Assembly (NCBI RefSeq): GCF_000758755.1
Contig: NZ_JRMV01000279.1
Coordinates: forward strand, 103,206 to 167,205
Length of the DNA: 64,000 bases
From: Actinomyces sp. S6-Spd3
Lineage (GTDB): Bacteria; Actinomycetota; Actinomycetes; Actinomycetales; Actinomycetaceae
Direction: 5' to 3'
The notes under the pieces were generated by a model, which worked only from the letters and a program-made list of their open reading frames with translations, was not told the origin of the DNA and did not search any database. Below, one piece after another: positions 1 to 10,200 of this stretch. Position numbers and translations under genes: made by a program. The first letter of the stretch is position 1, and every line of letters starts with the position of its first letter.

Positions 1-687
1 CGTCTCGCCGGAGATTGCAGGAACGTCGACCGCGTTGGAGTGCGCGTAAACACCAGGGGCGGGAAGCTGACCAATCCTGCGACCCGAGGCCTTAAAGGCG
101 CGCATCTTCGCTTCTGCGGTTGCACGCTGGGTGAGGACCGGGCCGAGCTGATCGGAGTGAGTGAGCAGCATGGCGCCGATGGCCGCGGTGATGAGCAAGA
201 TTCCCGCAAGTTCCATTGAGAACCAGTAGCGCGAGAACAGCGTTGCTGCTAGGTCGGTGATCGGAGCATTCGAGTAGGGCTCTGAACTCAAGGAATTAGA
301 GGAGCCGGTTGCGCGCGAGCGGGCAACAGCTCCAATAACGACAGCTGCCAAGCCCAGAGCGATGAGCACCGAAGTGATGATGCGCCCGCGCGATTGCTGC
401 GCGTAATTGTCGGATGCTCCCAAACCGATCATCATGATGACGAAGAGGAAGAGAACCATGATCGCGCCGGTGTAGACGACAACCTGAACGGTTCCCAAGA
501 AGGCTGCTCCGTGCATGAGGTAGAGGACGGCCAATCCGAGCATGACTCCGACCATGCAAATCGCACAGTGGACGGCTTTCTTGAAGAAGAGCACGCCCAG
601 GGCGCAGGCAATCATGAACACTGCCACGCAGCCAAAGAGGATCGCCTCCCCCGTTGATGCCATTTCGGGCCAATTCATGAGGGTCAT
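1..687 (-). CDS. nuoJ: NADH-quinone oxidoreductase subunit J (partial)
   Basis: This is the membrane subunit J of respiratory complex I, part of the proton-pumping arm. The frame stays open from an ATG at 687 to the left edge (229 codons), so the C-terminus is missing. Translation gives several hydrophobic helices and the conserved stretch [17 protein letters not shown] near residues 50-66, the typical NuoJ signature. The ATG overlaps the nuoI stop in an ATGA, showing translational coupling. nuoK to nuoN presumably lie beyond the edge. The family call is firm; only completeness is unknown. Confidence 0.93.
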   Translation of the reverse strand, partial: MTLMNWPEMASTGEAILFGCVAVFMIACALGVLFFKKAVHCAICMVGVMLGLAVLYLMHGAAFLGTVQVVVYTGAIMVLFLFVIMMIGLGASDNYAQQSRGRIITSVLIALGLAAVVIGAVARSRATGSSNSLSSEPYSNAPITDLAATLFSRYWFSMELAGILLITAAIGAMLLTHSDQLGPVLTQRATAEAKMRAFKASGRRIGQLPAPGVYAHSNAVDVPAISGET

Positions 688-1343
688 GACTGACGTGCCT
701 CCTCGTAGACGGGACGTGCAGTAGCAAGGGAAGGATCTTCGGGGCGATGCTCGCGCACCCAATCGATCTGTGCTTGCGTGGGGCCGTGGACTTCGCCTCG
801 GTAATAGTCGCCGTCAGAGAGTCCTTCGACCTGTGGGTGAGGAGGCTGCAGCATTCCCTCGGAGAGGGGAACTAGGAGCTGTTCCTTCTCGTAGATATCG
901 TCTGCGCGAGTGTATTCGGCCAGTTCGAAGTCGTGCCCCATCGTCAGTGCACGAGTCGGGCAGGCCTCGATGCAGTAACCGCAGAAAATGCAACGTAGGT
1001 AGTTGATCTGGTAGACGCGACCGTAGCGTTCTCCGGGGCTGTACTGTTCCTCGGGAGTGTTGGATGCGGCCTCGACGTAGATCGCATCCGCGGGGCACGC
1101 CCACGCACACAATTCGCAACCGACGCACTTTTCGAGGCCGTCGGCATAGCGATTGAGCTGGTGTCGACCGTGGAAACGCGGTTCAACGAAGGGCCCCTCG
1201 AAGGGGTACTGCTCGGTAACGGTCGGGCGGAAGAAGGAGGACAGGGTCACTCCGTACCCGGCGAAGGGTGCGAAGAACTGACCGATCGGTCCCTTGGGAT
1301 CCTGCTCGTAGCGCAGGTTCTCGCTTTGGTTCTGCTCAGTCAT
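684..1343 (-). CDS. nuoI: NADH-quinone oxidoreductase subunit I
   Basis: This 219-residue ferredoxin-like subunit carries the two [4Fe-4S] clusters N6a and N6b that pass electrons from NuoG to NuoB. Two complete motifs are visible, [12 protein letters not shown] and [12 protein letters not shown], with the usual spacing. The N-terminal part ([17 protein letters not shown]) is the amphipathic region common to NuoI. It overlaps nuoH upstream by 8 nt and nuoJ downstream by ATGA, so it sits inside the nuo operon. Nothing is missing compared with family members. Confidence 0.96.
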   Translation of the reverse strand: MTEQNQSENLRYEQDPKGPIGQFFAPFAGYGVTLSSFFRPTVTEQYPFEGPFVEPRFHGRHQLNRYADGLEKCVGCELCAWACPADAIYVEAASNTPEEQYSPGERYGRVYQINYLRCIFCGYCIEACPTRALTMGHDFELAEYTRADDIYEKEQLLVPLSEGMLQPPHPQVEGLSDGDYYRGEVHGPTQAQIDWVREHRPEDPSLATARPVYEEARQS

Positions 1344-2655
1344 TCGTCTCCTCCATTACTGCGTTGACCACGCGGGAAGCGCGCGGCGAGGGCGGGAGCT
1401 TTTGTCCGGGAAGCGGAGGTACCGGGAAGCCGTCGGCCATCGGATCGAAGTTCTCGAGGCGTGCGCGCGCTTCTTCCTCCTTCGCTGCTTCCTTACGGGC
1501 ATCAGCCGAATCTGCGAACCACATGATGATCAGTGCGACAACGAAGATGCCGGCGACCGCGCCGATGAGCTGAGGCAGGGTGAGGGAGACCCACTGCGTC
1601 ACGGCGCGAATGACGGCGACCATGACGAGCCACGCCAAGGAAATCGGGATGAGGCGCTTCCAGCCCAGCTGCATGAACTGGTCGTAGCGGAAACGCAGAA
1701 GGGTGCTTCGTGTCCAGATCATGAGGATCATGAAGAACCACATCTTGAGGAAGAACCACAGCATGCCGAACCAGCCGCTATTGAGGAACTCGATGTGCGA
1801 CAGCGGCCACGGAGCGTGCCATCCGCCGAAGAACATGGTCGTTGCCACCGCCGAAACGTTGAACATGTTGACGTATTCAGACAGGTAGAACCAACCGAAC
1901 TTCATCGAGGAGTACTCGGTCATATGACCAGCGACCAATTCGCCTTCAGCTTCGGGGAGGTCAAAGGGAAGACGGTTCACTTCGCCGACCATCGAGATCA
2001 GGTAGATGACGAAGGCCGGTGCCAAGGGCAGGAACCACCAGGTTTGAGCCTGGGATGCGACGATCTGCGAGGTCGACATCGAGCCGGCCATGAGGAAGAC
2101 CGCAACCAGGGACATTCCCATTGACAGTTCGTAGGAGATCACCTGCGCCGAGGAACGCACCGCGCCGTAGAGCGGAAGCGTTGAGGACGCGGACCAACCA
2201 CCCAGAACGATGCCGTACAAGCCCAGCGAAGAAATCGCAAGGATATACAGGGCAGCGACCGGCATATCTGCCAGCTGCAGGGGCGTTGAGTGGCCGAAAA
2301 TCGAAACATTCGGACCCATCGGGATGACGGCGAAGATGCTGAAGGCTGCGAATGCGGAGACCGAAGGCGCAAGCAGGTAGATGAACTTCTCGGACTTGCG
2401 CGTCCACATGTCTTCCTTGAAGAGCAGCTTCACGGCGTCGGCAATTGCTTGGAACAAGCCGAAGGGACCGGCGACATTCGGGCCGGGACGAGTCTGCATG
2501 CGTCCGATCGTTCGACGTTCAACCCACAGTGCGAGCAGAACGTTGAGGATCAGGAAAACAATGATGAAAACGGCCTTAAGGACTGTTAACCACCAGGTTT
2601 CCTGCGAGAAGTCCGCGGGAGAATAGTTGGGAACTTCCATGGGGATCATGTTCAT
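1336..2655 (-). CDS. nuoH: NADH-quinone oxidoreductase subunit H
   Basis: This is the membrane subunit H of complex I, which forms the quinone chamber with NuoB and NuoD. The 439-residue protein starts at the ATG at 2655 (MNMIPMEVP), which forms an ATGA with the nuoG stop; a longer frame exists upstream but lies inside nuoG. About eight hydrophobic helices are visible, with the family stretches [18 protein letters not shown] and [17 protein letters not shown] near the quinone site. The C-terminus has an extra charged tail of about 50 residues (roughly 385-439), as in other actinobacterial NuoH proteins. Confidence 0.95.
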   Translation of the reverse strand: MNMIPMEVPNYSPADFSQETWWLTVLKAVFIIVFLILNVLLALWVERRTIGRMQTRPGPNVAGPFGLFQAIADAVKLLFKEDMWTRKSEKFIYLLAPSVSAFAAFSIFAVIPMGPNVSIFGHSTPLQLADMPVAALYILAISSLGLYGIVLGGWSASSTLPLYGAVRSSAQVISYELSMGMSLVAVFLMAGSMSTSQIVASQAQTWWFLPLAPAFVIYLISMVGEVNRLPFDLPEAEGELVAGHMTEYSSMKFGWFYLSEYVNMFNVSAVATTMFFGGWHAPWPLSHIEFLNSGWFGMLWFFLKMWFFMILMIWTRSTLLRFRYDQFMQLGWKRLIPISLAWLVMVAVIRAVTQWVSLTLPQLIGAVAGIFVVALIIMWFADSADARKEAAKEEEARARLENFDPMADGFPVPPLPGQKLPPSPRASRVVNAVMEETND

Positions 2656-5216
2656 CGGGCCACCTCCCCCTTTGCGCTCAGGGTGACAGAAGAACCGAAG
2701 TTCCCCAGTGATTCGTGGACGAGGGAGCCTTGCGAGCACTCGGGCACCCAGACGACTCCTTCCGGAAGATCAGCAAATTGCAGGGGAAGCGTCACGCTTC
2801 CGCGCGGGCTGCTCAGCGTGAGCAGTTCCCCTTCGTCGAGGCCAAGGCCCGCTACCGTGGCGCGCGCCGCAAAGACGACGGGGCGACGTGCGCTTCCAGC
2901 CAGCATGTGTGCGCCATCTTGCAAGCGACCAGCATCGAGCATCGGCTTATGGGTGGCGAGGAGCGCCTGTCCCTCTGCGAGCTCAACGAGCGGTGAGGCT
3001 TGAGCTGGAACGAATTCTTCACGCTCACCCGTCCAGTTCATGAGCGGGTTGACCTGGTCGTAAAGGCTCACCAGATCGGAAAGACCAAGATCAGCGCCGA
3101 ATTCGCGAGCAAGAGCATCGAAAACAAGGCGGTCGGTCTGTGCACGAGAAGCGATTGCTTGACCGAAGGGACGCAGGCGTCCTTCCCAGTTGATGAAGGT
3201 GCCGTTCTTTTCAAGCGGCGGTGCGACCGGCAAGATCACATCTGCACGATCAGTTACCTCGCTGCGGCGAACTTCAAGGCTGACAAGGAAGTCGACTCGG
3301 TCGAGGGCATCGCGCGCAGCGGCCGGATCGTCGAAATCGCGCAGGTCAACGCCGCCGACGACGAGGGCCTTGACGCGGCCTTCAGTTGCAGCTTCCAGCA
3401 TCTGCGAAGCGTCGAGTCCGCGAGTTGCGGGGATTTCGCCCCATGCGAGGCTTTCACGCGCATCTGCACTGGATGCCGGACGACCGAAGGGCAGGAGTCC
3501 GGGAAGAAGACCGGCCTCGAGGCCACCGCGTTCACCCGCACGACGAGGCACCCACTGGATGCGTGCCTTGCAGCGCTGGGCAAGACGGACAACTTCACTG
3601 AGCAGACCCGGGGTGCGGCTGGCGCGCTCACCAACCAAGATCACTCCCCCGTCAAGACGCGAGGCGAGATCGGCGAACTCACCACCTTCACGGATCTCAG
3701 CAGCAACCTCAACCTCGGTACCCGGAGCGCAACGGAGCAGCTCTCCAGAAAGCTTGGCGAGGCCTCGGGAAGTCATGGGGGCAAGGGAAGCCACGCGAAG
3801 CTTGCCTTTGCGGGTAGCCTTTCGCATCCGCAGGAAGAGCGCGCCGCACTCGTCCTCGGGCTCAAGCCCAACCAGGAGGACCTGGCCGGCACTCTCAAGC
3901 TGCGAGTAGGTGACGCCCAAACCGCTGCCTGCCACGTGGGAAGCAAGGAATGAACGTTCTTCTTCACTGTGGCTACGCGAACGCATATCGATGGAATCAG
4001 ATCCCACGACGGTGCGCGCGAACTTCGACCATGCCCAAGCATCTTCAAAGCTCAGGCGGCCACCGGGAAGGAAACCAACCTGATCACCGGAAAGGCCGGC
4101 AAGTGCGCGGTGGACACGGTCCAAGGCATCCGACCACGAGGTCGGGACAAGCTGACCGTTCTCGCGAACGAAAGGAGTATTGAGACGCTCAACGCCCGAC
4201 CACCTGAAGGCAAAACGATCCTTGTCGGTGATCCACTCTTCGTTGACCTCGGGATCATTTCCAGCGAGGCGTCGCAGAACTTCACCGCGGCGAATATCCA
4301 CGCGGATCGCACTACCGGAAGCATCGTGCTCGGTCACCGAAGCGGTCGAAACCAAATCGAAGGGGCGTGCACGGAAGCGGTAGTCATTTGAGGTCAGAGC
4401 GCCAACCGGGCAGATCTGAATAATGTTGCCCGAGAAGTACGAGGCGAATGCGCGGCCCGAAACATCACGATCGTTGGGGGCAAGATCACCCTCATTGAGG
4501 GAGCCAATAATGCCTTCTTGACCGTAAGGACCCGAAATTCCCGCCTGGACGTTGTCCTTTTCCTGCGGATTGAAGTAATCCAAGACCGCGGTATCGAAGG
4601 AGCCAACCTGCTCACCCATAAAGTGGTGGTGTTCGGTCGGCGCGGTGCCACCGCCTCGTCCCTGAAGGTCCAGGAACACGTCGCCCGCAATTTCCTTACC
4701 GAAGCGCACGCAGCGCTGGCACAAGATGCAGCGCTCGCGGTCCAGCAGGATCTGCGAGGTCAGCTTCAGGGGCTTGCGGTAGGTGCGCTTTGCATCGATG
4801 AAGCGCGAGCTCTCGCGGCCTTCGCTCATTGCCTGGTTCTGCAGGGGGCATTCGCCGCCCTTATCGCAGATCGGGCAATCCAGCGGGTGGTTGATGAGCA
4901 GGAATTCCATCACGCCTTCCTGGGCGCGACGGGCAACCTCGGAGGTGCGCTGGGTCTTCACCACCATGCCGGGGGTGACAGTCTGAGCACATGAAGGCTG
5001 AGGCTTGGGCATGAAACGCAGCTCGCCCGTATTGCGATCGGGCATTCCGACCTCAACCAAGCACTGACGGCATGCAGCGACGGGCTCAAGCAGCGGGTGA
5101 TCACAGAATCGCGGGATGCGGATTCCGGCCTTCTCGGCCGCGCGGATCACCAGGGTGCCTGCGGGAACGTCCAATTCGACGTCGTCGATTGTGACCTTCA
5201 CTAGGTTCTCGCTCAT
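2652..5216 (-). CDS. nuoG: NADH-quinone oxidoreductase subunit G, lacking N7 cysteines
   Basis: This is the large 854-residue peripheral-arm subunit that relays electrons from NuoF towards NuoI. Visible ligands are the [2Fe-2S] set C38, C49, C52, C76; the N5 set H110, C114, C117, C123; and the N4 set C163, C166, C169, C269. A molybdopterin-oxidoreductase-like domain follows. The optional N7 cluster region is present (SVTEHDASGSA near 294-303 and ITDK near 329-332), but the four positions that are Cys in N7-bearing homologues are T295, D298, S302 and T330, so N7 should be absent. It starts at ATG 5216, 3 nt beyond the nuoF stop. Confidence 0.95.
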   Translation of the reverse strand: MSENLVKVTIDDVELDVPAGTLVIRAAEKAGIRIPRFCDHPLLEPVAACRQCLVEVGMPDRNTGELRFMPKPQPSCAQTVTPGMVVKTQRTSEVARRAQEGVMEFLLINHPLDCPICDKGGECPLQNQAMSEGRESSRFIDAKRTYRKPLKLTSQILLDRERCILCQRCVRFGKEIAGDVFLDLQGRGGGTAPTEHHHFMGEQVGSFDTAVLDYFNPQEKDNVQAGISGPYGQEGIIGSLNEGDLAPNDRDVSGRAFASYFSGNIIQICPVGALTSNDYRFRARPFDLVSTASVTEHDASGSAIRVDIRRGEVLRRLAGNDPEVNEEWITDKDRFAFRWSGVERLNTPFVRENGQLVPTSWSDALDRVHRALAGLSGDQVGFLPGGRLSFEDAWAWSKFARTVVGSDSIDMRSRSHSEEERSFLASHVAGSGLGVTYSQLESAGQVLLVGLEPEDECGALFLRMRKATRKGKLRVASLAPMTSRGLAKLSGELLRCAPGTEVEVAAEIREGGEFADLASRLDGGVILVGERASRTPGLLSEVVRLAQRCKARIQWVPRRAGERGGLEAGLLPGLLPFGRPASSADARESLAWGEIPATRGLDASQMLEAATEGRVKALVVGGVDLRDFDDPAAARDALDRVDFLVSLEVRRSEVTDRADVILPVAPPLEKNGTFINWEGRLRPFGQAIASRAQTDRLVFDALAREFGADLGLSDLVSLYDQVNPLMNWTGEREEFVPAQASPLVELAEGQALLATHKPMLDAGRLQDGAHMLAGSARRPVVFAARATVAGLGLDEGELLTLSSPRGSVTLPLQFADLPEGVVWVPECSQGSLVHESLGNFGSSVTLSAKGEVAR

Positions 5217-6508
5217 CGAACTCCTCCCTTGGCAAAGTTGCTCGAGGCCTCATAGGGGAACAATTCGCGCGCGGGCGTGGTCAGCCCGGCCTCGAATTCT
5301 TCGCGGAACTTCTTAATTCCCGACATGATCGGGGTTGCCGCTGCATCGCCCAGGGCGCAGAAGCTTCGACCGAAAATATTGTGTGCGATTTCGTCCAGCA
5401 GATCGATATCGCCTTCCTGGCCCTTACCTGCTTCCAGGCGGAGCATGATCTGCTTAAGCCAGTAGGTTCCTTCGCGACAGGGCGTGCACTTACCGCAGGA
5501 TTCGTGCTGGTAGAACTCGATCCAGCGGGTGATCACGCGAACCACAGAGGTCGTTTCATCGAAGACCTGCAGGGCTCGGGTACCGAGCATCGAACCGGCG
5601 GCGCCAACGGATTCGTAATCCAGAGGTGTGTCAAGTTCTGCTTCGGTGAAGATCGGAGTTGAAGAGCCACCGGGAGTCCAGAACTTCAGCTGGTGTCCTT
5701 CGCGAATACCTCCGGCAAGCTCAATGAGTTCGCGCATGGTGATTCCGAAGGGGGCCTCGAATTGGCCCGGGTTCTTCACGTGGCCTGAGATTGAGAACAG
5801 ACCGTGTCCCTTGGACTTTTCCGTTCCCATCGAGGCGTACCACTGTGCGGAGTGCTGGAAGATTCCCGTCACCTGGCTGATCGACTCGACGTTATTAATA
5901 ACGGTCGGGCGCGCATACAAACCTGCGACAGCAGGGAAGGGGGGCTTGAGACGCGGGTGACCGCGGAAGCCTTCCAGGGAATCCAGAAGAGCGGTTTCTT
6001 CACCACAGATGTATGCGCCGGCACCTGCGTGGGCGGTAATGCGAAGATCGCCCAACAGGCCGGCTTCAGTGGCTTCCTTTACCGCATTCATCAGGCGACG
6101 GTAAACGTGAACGACCTCGCCGCGCAGGTAGACGAATGCGTGGTTGCAGTTGATGGCGCGCGAGGTAATCGCAATGCCTTCAATCAACACGTGGGGGTTC
6201 GCCATAATCGTCGGGATGTCCTTACAGGTTCCCGGTTCCGATTCATCGGCGTTGACCACCAAGTAGCGGGGCAAACCGTCATCGGGCGGAAGGAAGGACC
6301 ACTTGAGGCCCGTGGGGAATCCAGCGCCACCACGGCCTCGCAAGCCGGAGGCCTTAACGGTCTCAACGATCTCGGCAGGCTCCATGGTGTTGGCCTTCTT
6401 GAGTCCCTCGTAGCCGCCTCGGCTCAGGTAAGACTCCAAAGTCCACGAGCGATCGCTTCCCCATCCGCGGGTCAGAATCGGGGTCAGTGCCACGGTTGCT
6501 TCACTCAC
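5213..6508 (-). CDS. nuoF: NADH-quinone oxidoreductase subunit F (NADH/FMN binding)
   Basis: This 431-residue subunit oxidises NADH through FMN and the [4Fe-4S] cluster N3. The glycine-rich GLRGRGGAGFPTGLKW stretch binds NADH/FMN, and ESCGKCTPCREGTYW supplies three cluster cysteines, with the fourth further on at SFCALGD. I chose the GTG at 6508 as start: it overlaps the end of nuoE by 8 nt and is followed by [11 protein letters not shown]. The longer frame to 6541 adds a basic stretch lying inside nuoE. It is co-transcribed with the other nuo genes. Confidence 0.95.
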   Translation of the reverse strand: MSEATVALTPILTRGWGSDRSWTLESYLSRGGYEGLKKANTMEPAEIVETVKASGLRGRGGAGFPTGLKWSFLPPDDGLPRYLVVNADESEPGTCKDIPTIMANPHVLIEGIAITSRAINCNHAFVYLRGEVVHVYRRLMNAVKEATEAGLLGDLRITAHAGAGAYICGEETALLDSLEGFRGHPRLKPPFPAVAGLYARPTVINNVESISQVTGIFQHSAQWYASMGTEKSKGHGLFSISGHVKNPGQFEAPFGITMRELIELAGGIREGHQLKFWTPGGSSTPIFTEAELDTPLDYESVGAAGSMLGTRALQVFDETTSVVRVITRWIEFYQHESCGKCTPCREGTYWLKQIMLRLEAGKGQEGDIDLLDEIAHNIFGRSFCALGDAAATPIMSGIKKFREEFEAGLTTPARELFPYEASSNFAKGGVR

Positions 6509-7199
6509 CGTCCGTCTCCTTTCCTTCTTCCGCGGGAACATCGGCCGGAGCGCTCCAGCCGCGTTCTTCGGCGATCCTCAGTCCCAGTGTCGAGGCCTGG
6601 CCTGCGCTGGGTCCTTCGTGTTCGTGACCGTCGAGGAAGCCAGCAAGAACATGCTCGGTTTCCTTGAAGGTCGGCAGCACAGCGCTTCCGCGTGTGGGGT
6701 GCAGGGGTTTGCCGGCCTCGATGTCATCGATGAGGGCACACGCCGACTCGGGGGTCTGGTTGTCGAAGAATTCCCAGTTCACCATGACGACGGGCGCGTA
6801 ATCGCAGGCGGCATTGCATTCGAGGCGCTCCAGGGTGATGGTTCCGGCCTCGTTGGTCTCATCGGTTCCGACGCCAACCTTTTCGCTGACGGCTTCCCAG
6901 ATTTCGTCTCCACCCATAACAGCGCACAGCGCATTGGTGCACACGCCCACGAGGTACTCGCCCGTGGGGTGACGCTTGTACTGGGTATAGAAGGTCGCAA
7001 CTGCCGAAACTTCTGCGCGGGTGATGCCCAGAAGCTCGGCGCACAGCGCGATTCCATTAGCGCTCACATAGCCGTCTTCAGACTGAACCAAGTGCAGCAT
7101 GGGAAGCAGTGCGGAGCGAGCGTGGCCCTCGGGGTAGCGCGCGATGATTTCGCGTGCCTCACCTGCTAGGCGCTCATAGGTTTCCACGGGATAGCTCAT
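6501..7199 (-). CDS. nuoE: NADH-quinone oxidoreductase subunit E
   Basis: This 232-residue thioredoxin-like subunit carries the [2Fe-2S] cluster N1a. The ligand motifs GVCTNALC and [11 protein letters not shown] are both intact. The N-terminal helical bundle ([18 protein letters not shown]) is typical of the family. The C-terminal 60 residues, after PLHPTRG, are an acidic, low-complexity extension seen in many actinobacterial NuoE proteins. Its ATG forms an ATGA with the nuoD stop. Confidence 0.95.
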   Translation of the reverse strand: MSYPVETYERLAGEAREIIARYPEGHARSALLPMLHLVQSEDGYVSANGIALCAELLGITRAEVSAVATFYTQYKRHPTGEYLVGVCTNALCAVMGGDEIWEAVSEKVGVGTDETNEAGTITLERLECNAACDYAPVVMVNWEFFDNQTPESACALIDDIEAGKPLHPTRGSAVLPTFKETEHVLAGFLDGHEHEGPSAGQASTLGLRIAEERGWSAPADVPAEEGKETDGE

Positions 7200-8545
7200 C
7201 GATCAACGCCTCCCAGAACGGGGTCGATAGTGGCCAGTGAAACAACGACGTCGGCGAGCTGTCCGCCTTCCGTCATCATGGCCAGAGACTGCAGATTTGC
7301 GAATGAAGGGTCGCGGAAGTGTGCGCGGAAGGGGCGGGTTCCACCAGCAGACACCAGGTGGACACCCAAGATGCCCTTGGCGTGTTCAACGGTCTGGTAG
7401 ACCTGGCCGACGGGGACCTTGAAACCTTCGGTGACCAGCTTGAAGTGGTGGATCAGGGATTCCATCGAGCTTCCCATGACCTTCGCGATGTGTTCCGCAG
7501 AGTTACCCTGACCGTCCGTTGCGACCGAGAGCTGTGCGGGCCACTTGATGTGCGGGTCAGAAACCATAACGGGCTGGCCTTCGGTTTCTTCGAGGCGGCG
7601 CAGGACCTGCTCGACGATGCGCAGCGACTGGTAGCACTCGTCGAAGCGGACGCGCACGCGGTTGTAGGCATCATTCGAGTCATAGGTCGGGACATCGAAT
7701 TCGAAGTTCTCGTAACCGCAGTAGGGCTGGTCCTTACGCAGGTCTTGAGGCAGACCCGCGGCTCGCAGGGAGGGACCGGTCAGTCCCAGGGCCATCATCG
7801 CGGAAAGGGGCATGTAGCCCACCCCGATGAAGCGCTGCTTGAAAATGGGGTTGGCCAAAACCAGGTCCTGGAGTTCGCCGATATCGTGGCGAACCTTGGG
7901 GAGCTTCTCGCGGATATAGGGAACCATACCGCCGGGCAGGTCCTGGGCAATGCCGCCGGGTCGCACGAATGCGTGATTCATACGAAGGCCGGTGATGCGC
8001 TCGAAGATTCGCAGGATTTCTTCGCGGCCCCTGAATGCGATGGTCATCATGGTCGTCGCGCCCAGCTCGTTACCACCGGTACCGATAGCAACGATGTGCG
8101 AGGCAATGCGGTTGAGTTCCATGAGGAGAATACGAACCAGGTTCGCGCGCTCGGGAACATCATCCGTAATACCAAGAAGCTTTTCGACGGCCAGGCAGTA
8201 CCCGACTTCCTGGAAGAAGGGAGCAACGTAGTCCATGCGGGTGCACAGTGTCACGCCCTGTGTCCAGGTGCGGTATTCCATGGTCTTTTCGATACCCGTG
8301 TGCAGGTATCCCGTATCGACGCGAGTTTCACGAACGGTTTCGCCATCCAGCTCGAGGATCAAGCGAAGAACACCGTGGGTCGAGGGGTGAACGGGACCCA
8401 TATTAAGGACCACGCGCTCGTGGTTGATGCGCTCGATTTCAGCGATGACGTCATCCCAGTCGCCGCCTTGAGCCAGGACCTCGGGAACATCTTCAATGTC
8501 CAGGCCCGCACTTGATGCTGCCGCATGCAGTGAAGGAGTAGTCAT
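7196..8545 (-). CDS. nuoD: NADH-quinone oxidoreductase subunit D
   Basis: This 449-residue subunit is related to [NiFe]-hydrogenase large subunits and lines the quinone-reduction site. Family stretches seen are [39 protein letters not shown] and the C-terminal [13 protein letters not shown] ending that is nearly universal in NuoD. The start codon overlaps the nuoC stop by one base (TAATG) and the end overlaps nuoE. A 398-residue frame on the opposite strand is an antisense shadow. Confidence 0.96.
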   Translation of the reverse strand: MTTPSLHAAASSAGLDIEDVPEVLAQGGDWDDVIAEIERINHERVVLNMGPVHPSTHGVLRLILELDGETVRETRVDTGYLHTGIEKTMEYRTWTQGVTLCTRMDYVAPFFQEVGYCLAVEKLLGITDDVPERANLVRILLMELNRIASHIVAIGTGGNELGATTMMTIAFRGREEILRIFERITGLRMNHAFVRPGGIAQDLPGGMVPYIREKLPKVRHDIGELQDLVLANPIFKQRFIGVGYMPLSAMMALGLTGPSLRAAGLPQDLRKDQPYCGYENFEFDVPTYDSNDAYNRVRVRFDECYQSLRIVEQVLRRLEETEGQPVMVSDPHIKWPAQLSVATDGQGNSAEHIAKVMGSSMESLIHHFKLVTEGFKVPVGQVYQTVEHAKGILGVHLVSAGGTRPFRAHFRDPSFANLQSLAMMTEGGQLADVVVSLATIDPVLGGVDR

Positions 8546-9240
8546 TAGTTGTACGACCTCCGGGTGTCGGCAGGGGCATTGACTGCTCCCTTGAATTCCA
8601 CGGGAATACCACCCAGGGGGTAGTCCTTGCGCTGGGGGTGCCCTACCCAGTCATCGGGAAGAGCAGTGCGCGTAAGCGAAGGGTGTCCACCGAAGACAAT
8701 GCCCATCAGGTCCCAGGTCTCGCGCTCTTGCCAGTCATTCGCCGGGTAGATATCGACGATCGAGGGGATGTGCGGGTCGGCGTCCGGGCAGGTGACTTCC
8801 AGACGAATCATGCGATTATGCGTGATCGACATGAAGGGGTAAATGGCGTGAAGCTCGCGGCCGCGATCTTCGGGGTAGTTCACGCCATTGGTTCCCAAGC
8901 ACATTTCGAAACGCAGATCTTGGTCATCGCGCAGGTATCGCACAACGCGGCGGATGTGCTCGCGCGCAATGAAGATGCTGAGTTCGCCGTGTTCGATGAC
9001 GACCTTCTCGATGACATCGGTGACGACCAATCCATCGGCTTCGATGAGTTCTTCGAGGACGTCCACGATCTGGTCAAAGTAGGAACCGTAGGGACGAGTG
9101 GCGGCAGGGGCGCTCAGAGCAACGGTTTCAAGTTCAGAAAAGCCCGTGGTATCGCCTTGGTCTGCGACCCCAAACATTCCCTGACGGCTCTTGATCACCG
9201 AGGGTTCTGCCGCGCCAAAACGGCTGATTTCTTCGCTCAT
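8545..9240 (-). CDS. nuoC: NADH-quinone oxidoreductase subunit C
   Basis: This is the 231-residue 30-kDa subunit of complex I, located in the peripheral arm beside NuoD. The signature [20 protein letters not shown] is present near the C-terminus, followed by a short tail. The N-terminal 60 residues before [15 protein letters not shown] are variable. nuoC and nuoD are separate genes here, unlike the fused nuoCD of enterobacteria. It overlaps nuoB by ATGA. Confidence 0.95.
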   Translation of the reverse strand: MSEEISRFGAAEPSVIKSRQGMFGVADQGDTTGFSELETVALSAPAATRPYGSYFDQIVDVLEELIEADGLVVTDVIEKVVIEHGELSIFIAREHIRRVVRYLRDDQDLRFEMCLGTNGVNYPEDRGRELHAIYPFMSITHNRMIRLEVTCPDADPHIPSIVDIYPANDWQERETWDLMGIVFGGHPSLTRTALPDDWVGHPQRKDYPLGGIPVEFKGAVNAPADTRRSYN

Positions 9241-9791
9241 GCCAGCAATCCCTTCATGTCGTGAGTGGGGGTTGCCGCAAGCGCTGCAGCCTCAGCCTTG
9301 CGTGCGATTTCGCGGCGGTGCGCGCCCAGGGGCTCGCTACCGATCTGCTCACGCAGGGTGAGGATTGCGTGAATCAGCGCCTCGGGACGAGGCGGGCAGC
9401 CGGGAAGGTACACATCGACCGGAACGATGTGGTCGCATCCCTGGACAACGGCGTAGTTATTGAACATTCCGCCCGAAGACGCGCAAGCTCCCATGGAGAT
9501 CACCCACTTGGGATCCGCCATTGAGTCATAGACACGGCGAATAACCGGGGCCATCTTGTGGGAAACACGTCCGGAGACAATCATGAGGTCAGAGTGACGC
9601 GGCGAGGCGCGGAAAACTTCCAGGCCGAAACGCGACATGTCGAAACGGGGAGTTCCGGCTGCCATCATTTCAATTGCGCAGCATGCCAAGCCCATGGTGA
9701 CCGGCCACTGACTGTGCTTTCGAGCAAGACCGAGGATTTTCTCCATGCTTGCCAGGGCAATGCCTGCAGGCAGGCTCTCTTCAATTCCCAT
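9237..9791 (-). CDS. nuoB: NADH-quinone oxidoreductase subunit B
   Basis: This 184-residue subunit binds the terminal [4Fe-4S] cluster N2 that reduces the quinone. The ligand motifs are all visible: [23 protein letters not shown] and [12 protein letters not shown]. The start ATG at 9791 is preceded by AAGAGGAAAACA, an acceptable ribosome-binding site. It lies 15 nt after nuoA and overlaps nuoC. Confidence 0.96.
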   Translation of the reverse strand: MGIEESLPAGIALASMEKILGLARKHSQWPVTMGLACCAIEMMAAGTPRFDMSRFGLEVFRASPRHSDLMIVSGRVSHKMAPVIRRVYDSMADPKWVISMGACASSGGMFNNYAVVQGCDHIVPVDVYLPGCPPRPEALIHAILTLREQIGSEPLGAHRREIARKAEAAALAATPTHDMKGLLA

Positions 9792-9806
9792 TGTTTTCCT
9801 CTTACC

Positions 9807-10166
9807 TCAGTAATCCAGTCCGCCGCGGCGCCATTCGTAGATATAGGGGACGGTGATCACCGCGATGAAGGTCAGCATGGCGACCAGTCCGAAGAGTCCC
9901 AGCTGGTTGAAGCTGACGGCCCACGGGTACATGAACACCACTTCGATGTCGAAGACAATGAAGGTCATGGCGACCAGGTAGTAGCGAACGGGGAAGCGTC
10001 CGCGTTCCAGGTGCTGTTCGGTGGGTTCGATACCGCATTCGTAGTTATCGGCCTTCGTCCGGTTCTTCCGTGTCGGCCCCAGAATTGCGGATGCGCCCAG
10101 CCCGCCAAGCGCAAGGACCGTGGCGGCTGCAGCCATGATCAGCAGCGGAACATAGGGATTGGTCAT
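9807..10166 (-). CDS. nuoA: NADH-quinone oxidoreductase subunit A
   Basis: This is the small 119-residue membrane subunit A with three hydrophobic helices. The family stretch NYECGIEPTEQ followed by FPVRYYLVAMTFIVFDIEVVF is unmistakable. I chose the ATG at 10166 because GGAGGAACG sits directly in front of it. The longer in-frame GTG start at 10178 would put that ribosome-binding site inside the coding region. It is the first nuo gene and follows the menJ-like gene by 34 nt. Confidence 0.95.
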   Translation of the reverse strand: MTNPYVPLLIMAAAATVLALGGLGASAILGPTRKNRTKADNYECGIEPTEQHLERGRFPVRYYLVAMTFIVFDIEVVFMYPWAVSFNQLGLFGLVAMLTFIAVITVPYIYEWRRGGLDY

Positions 10167-10200
10167 CGTTCCTCCCACATCGGGTGTACCTTCGTGGCCA

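Noticed and set aside
296..727. 143-residue minus-strand frame at the left edge
   Set aside because: The real gene is nuoJ in another minus frame, open to the window edge with clear NuoJ sequence.
7319..8515. 398-residue open frame antisense to nuoD
   Set aside because: nuoD is certain from its motifs; the antisense frame lacks any domain or ribosome-binding site.
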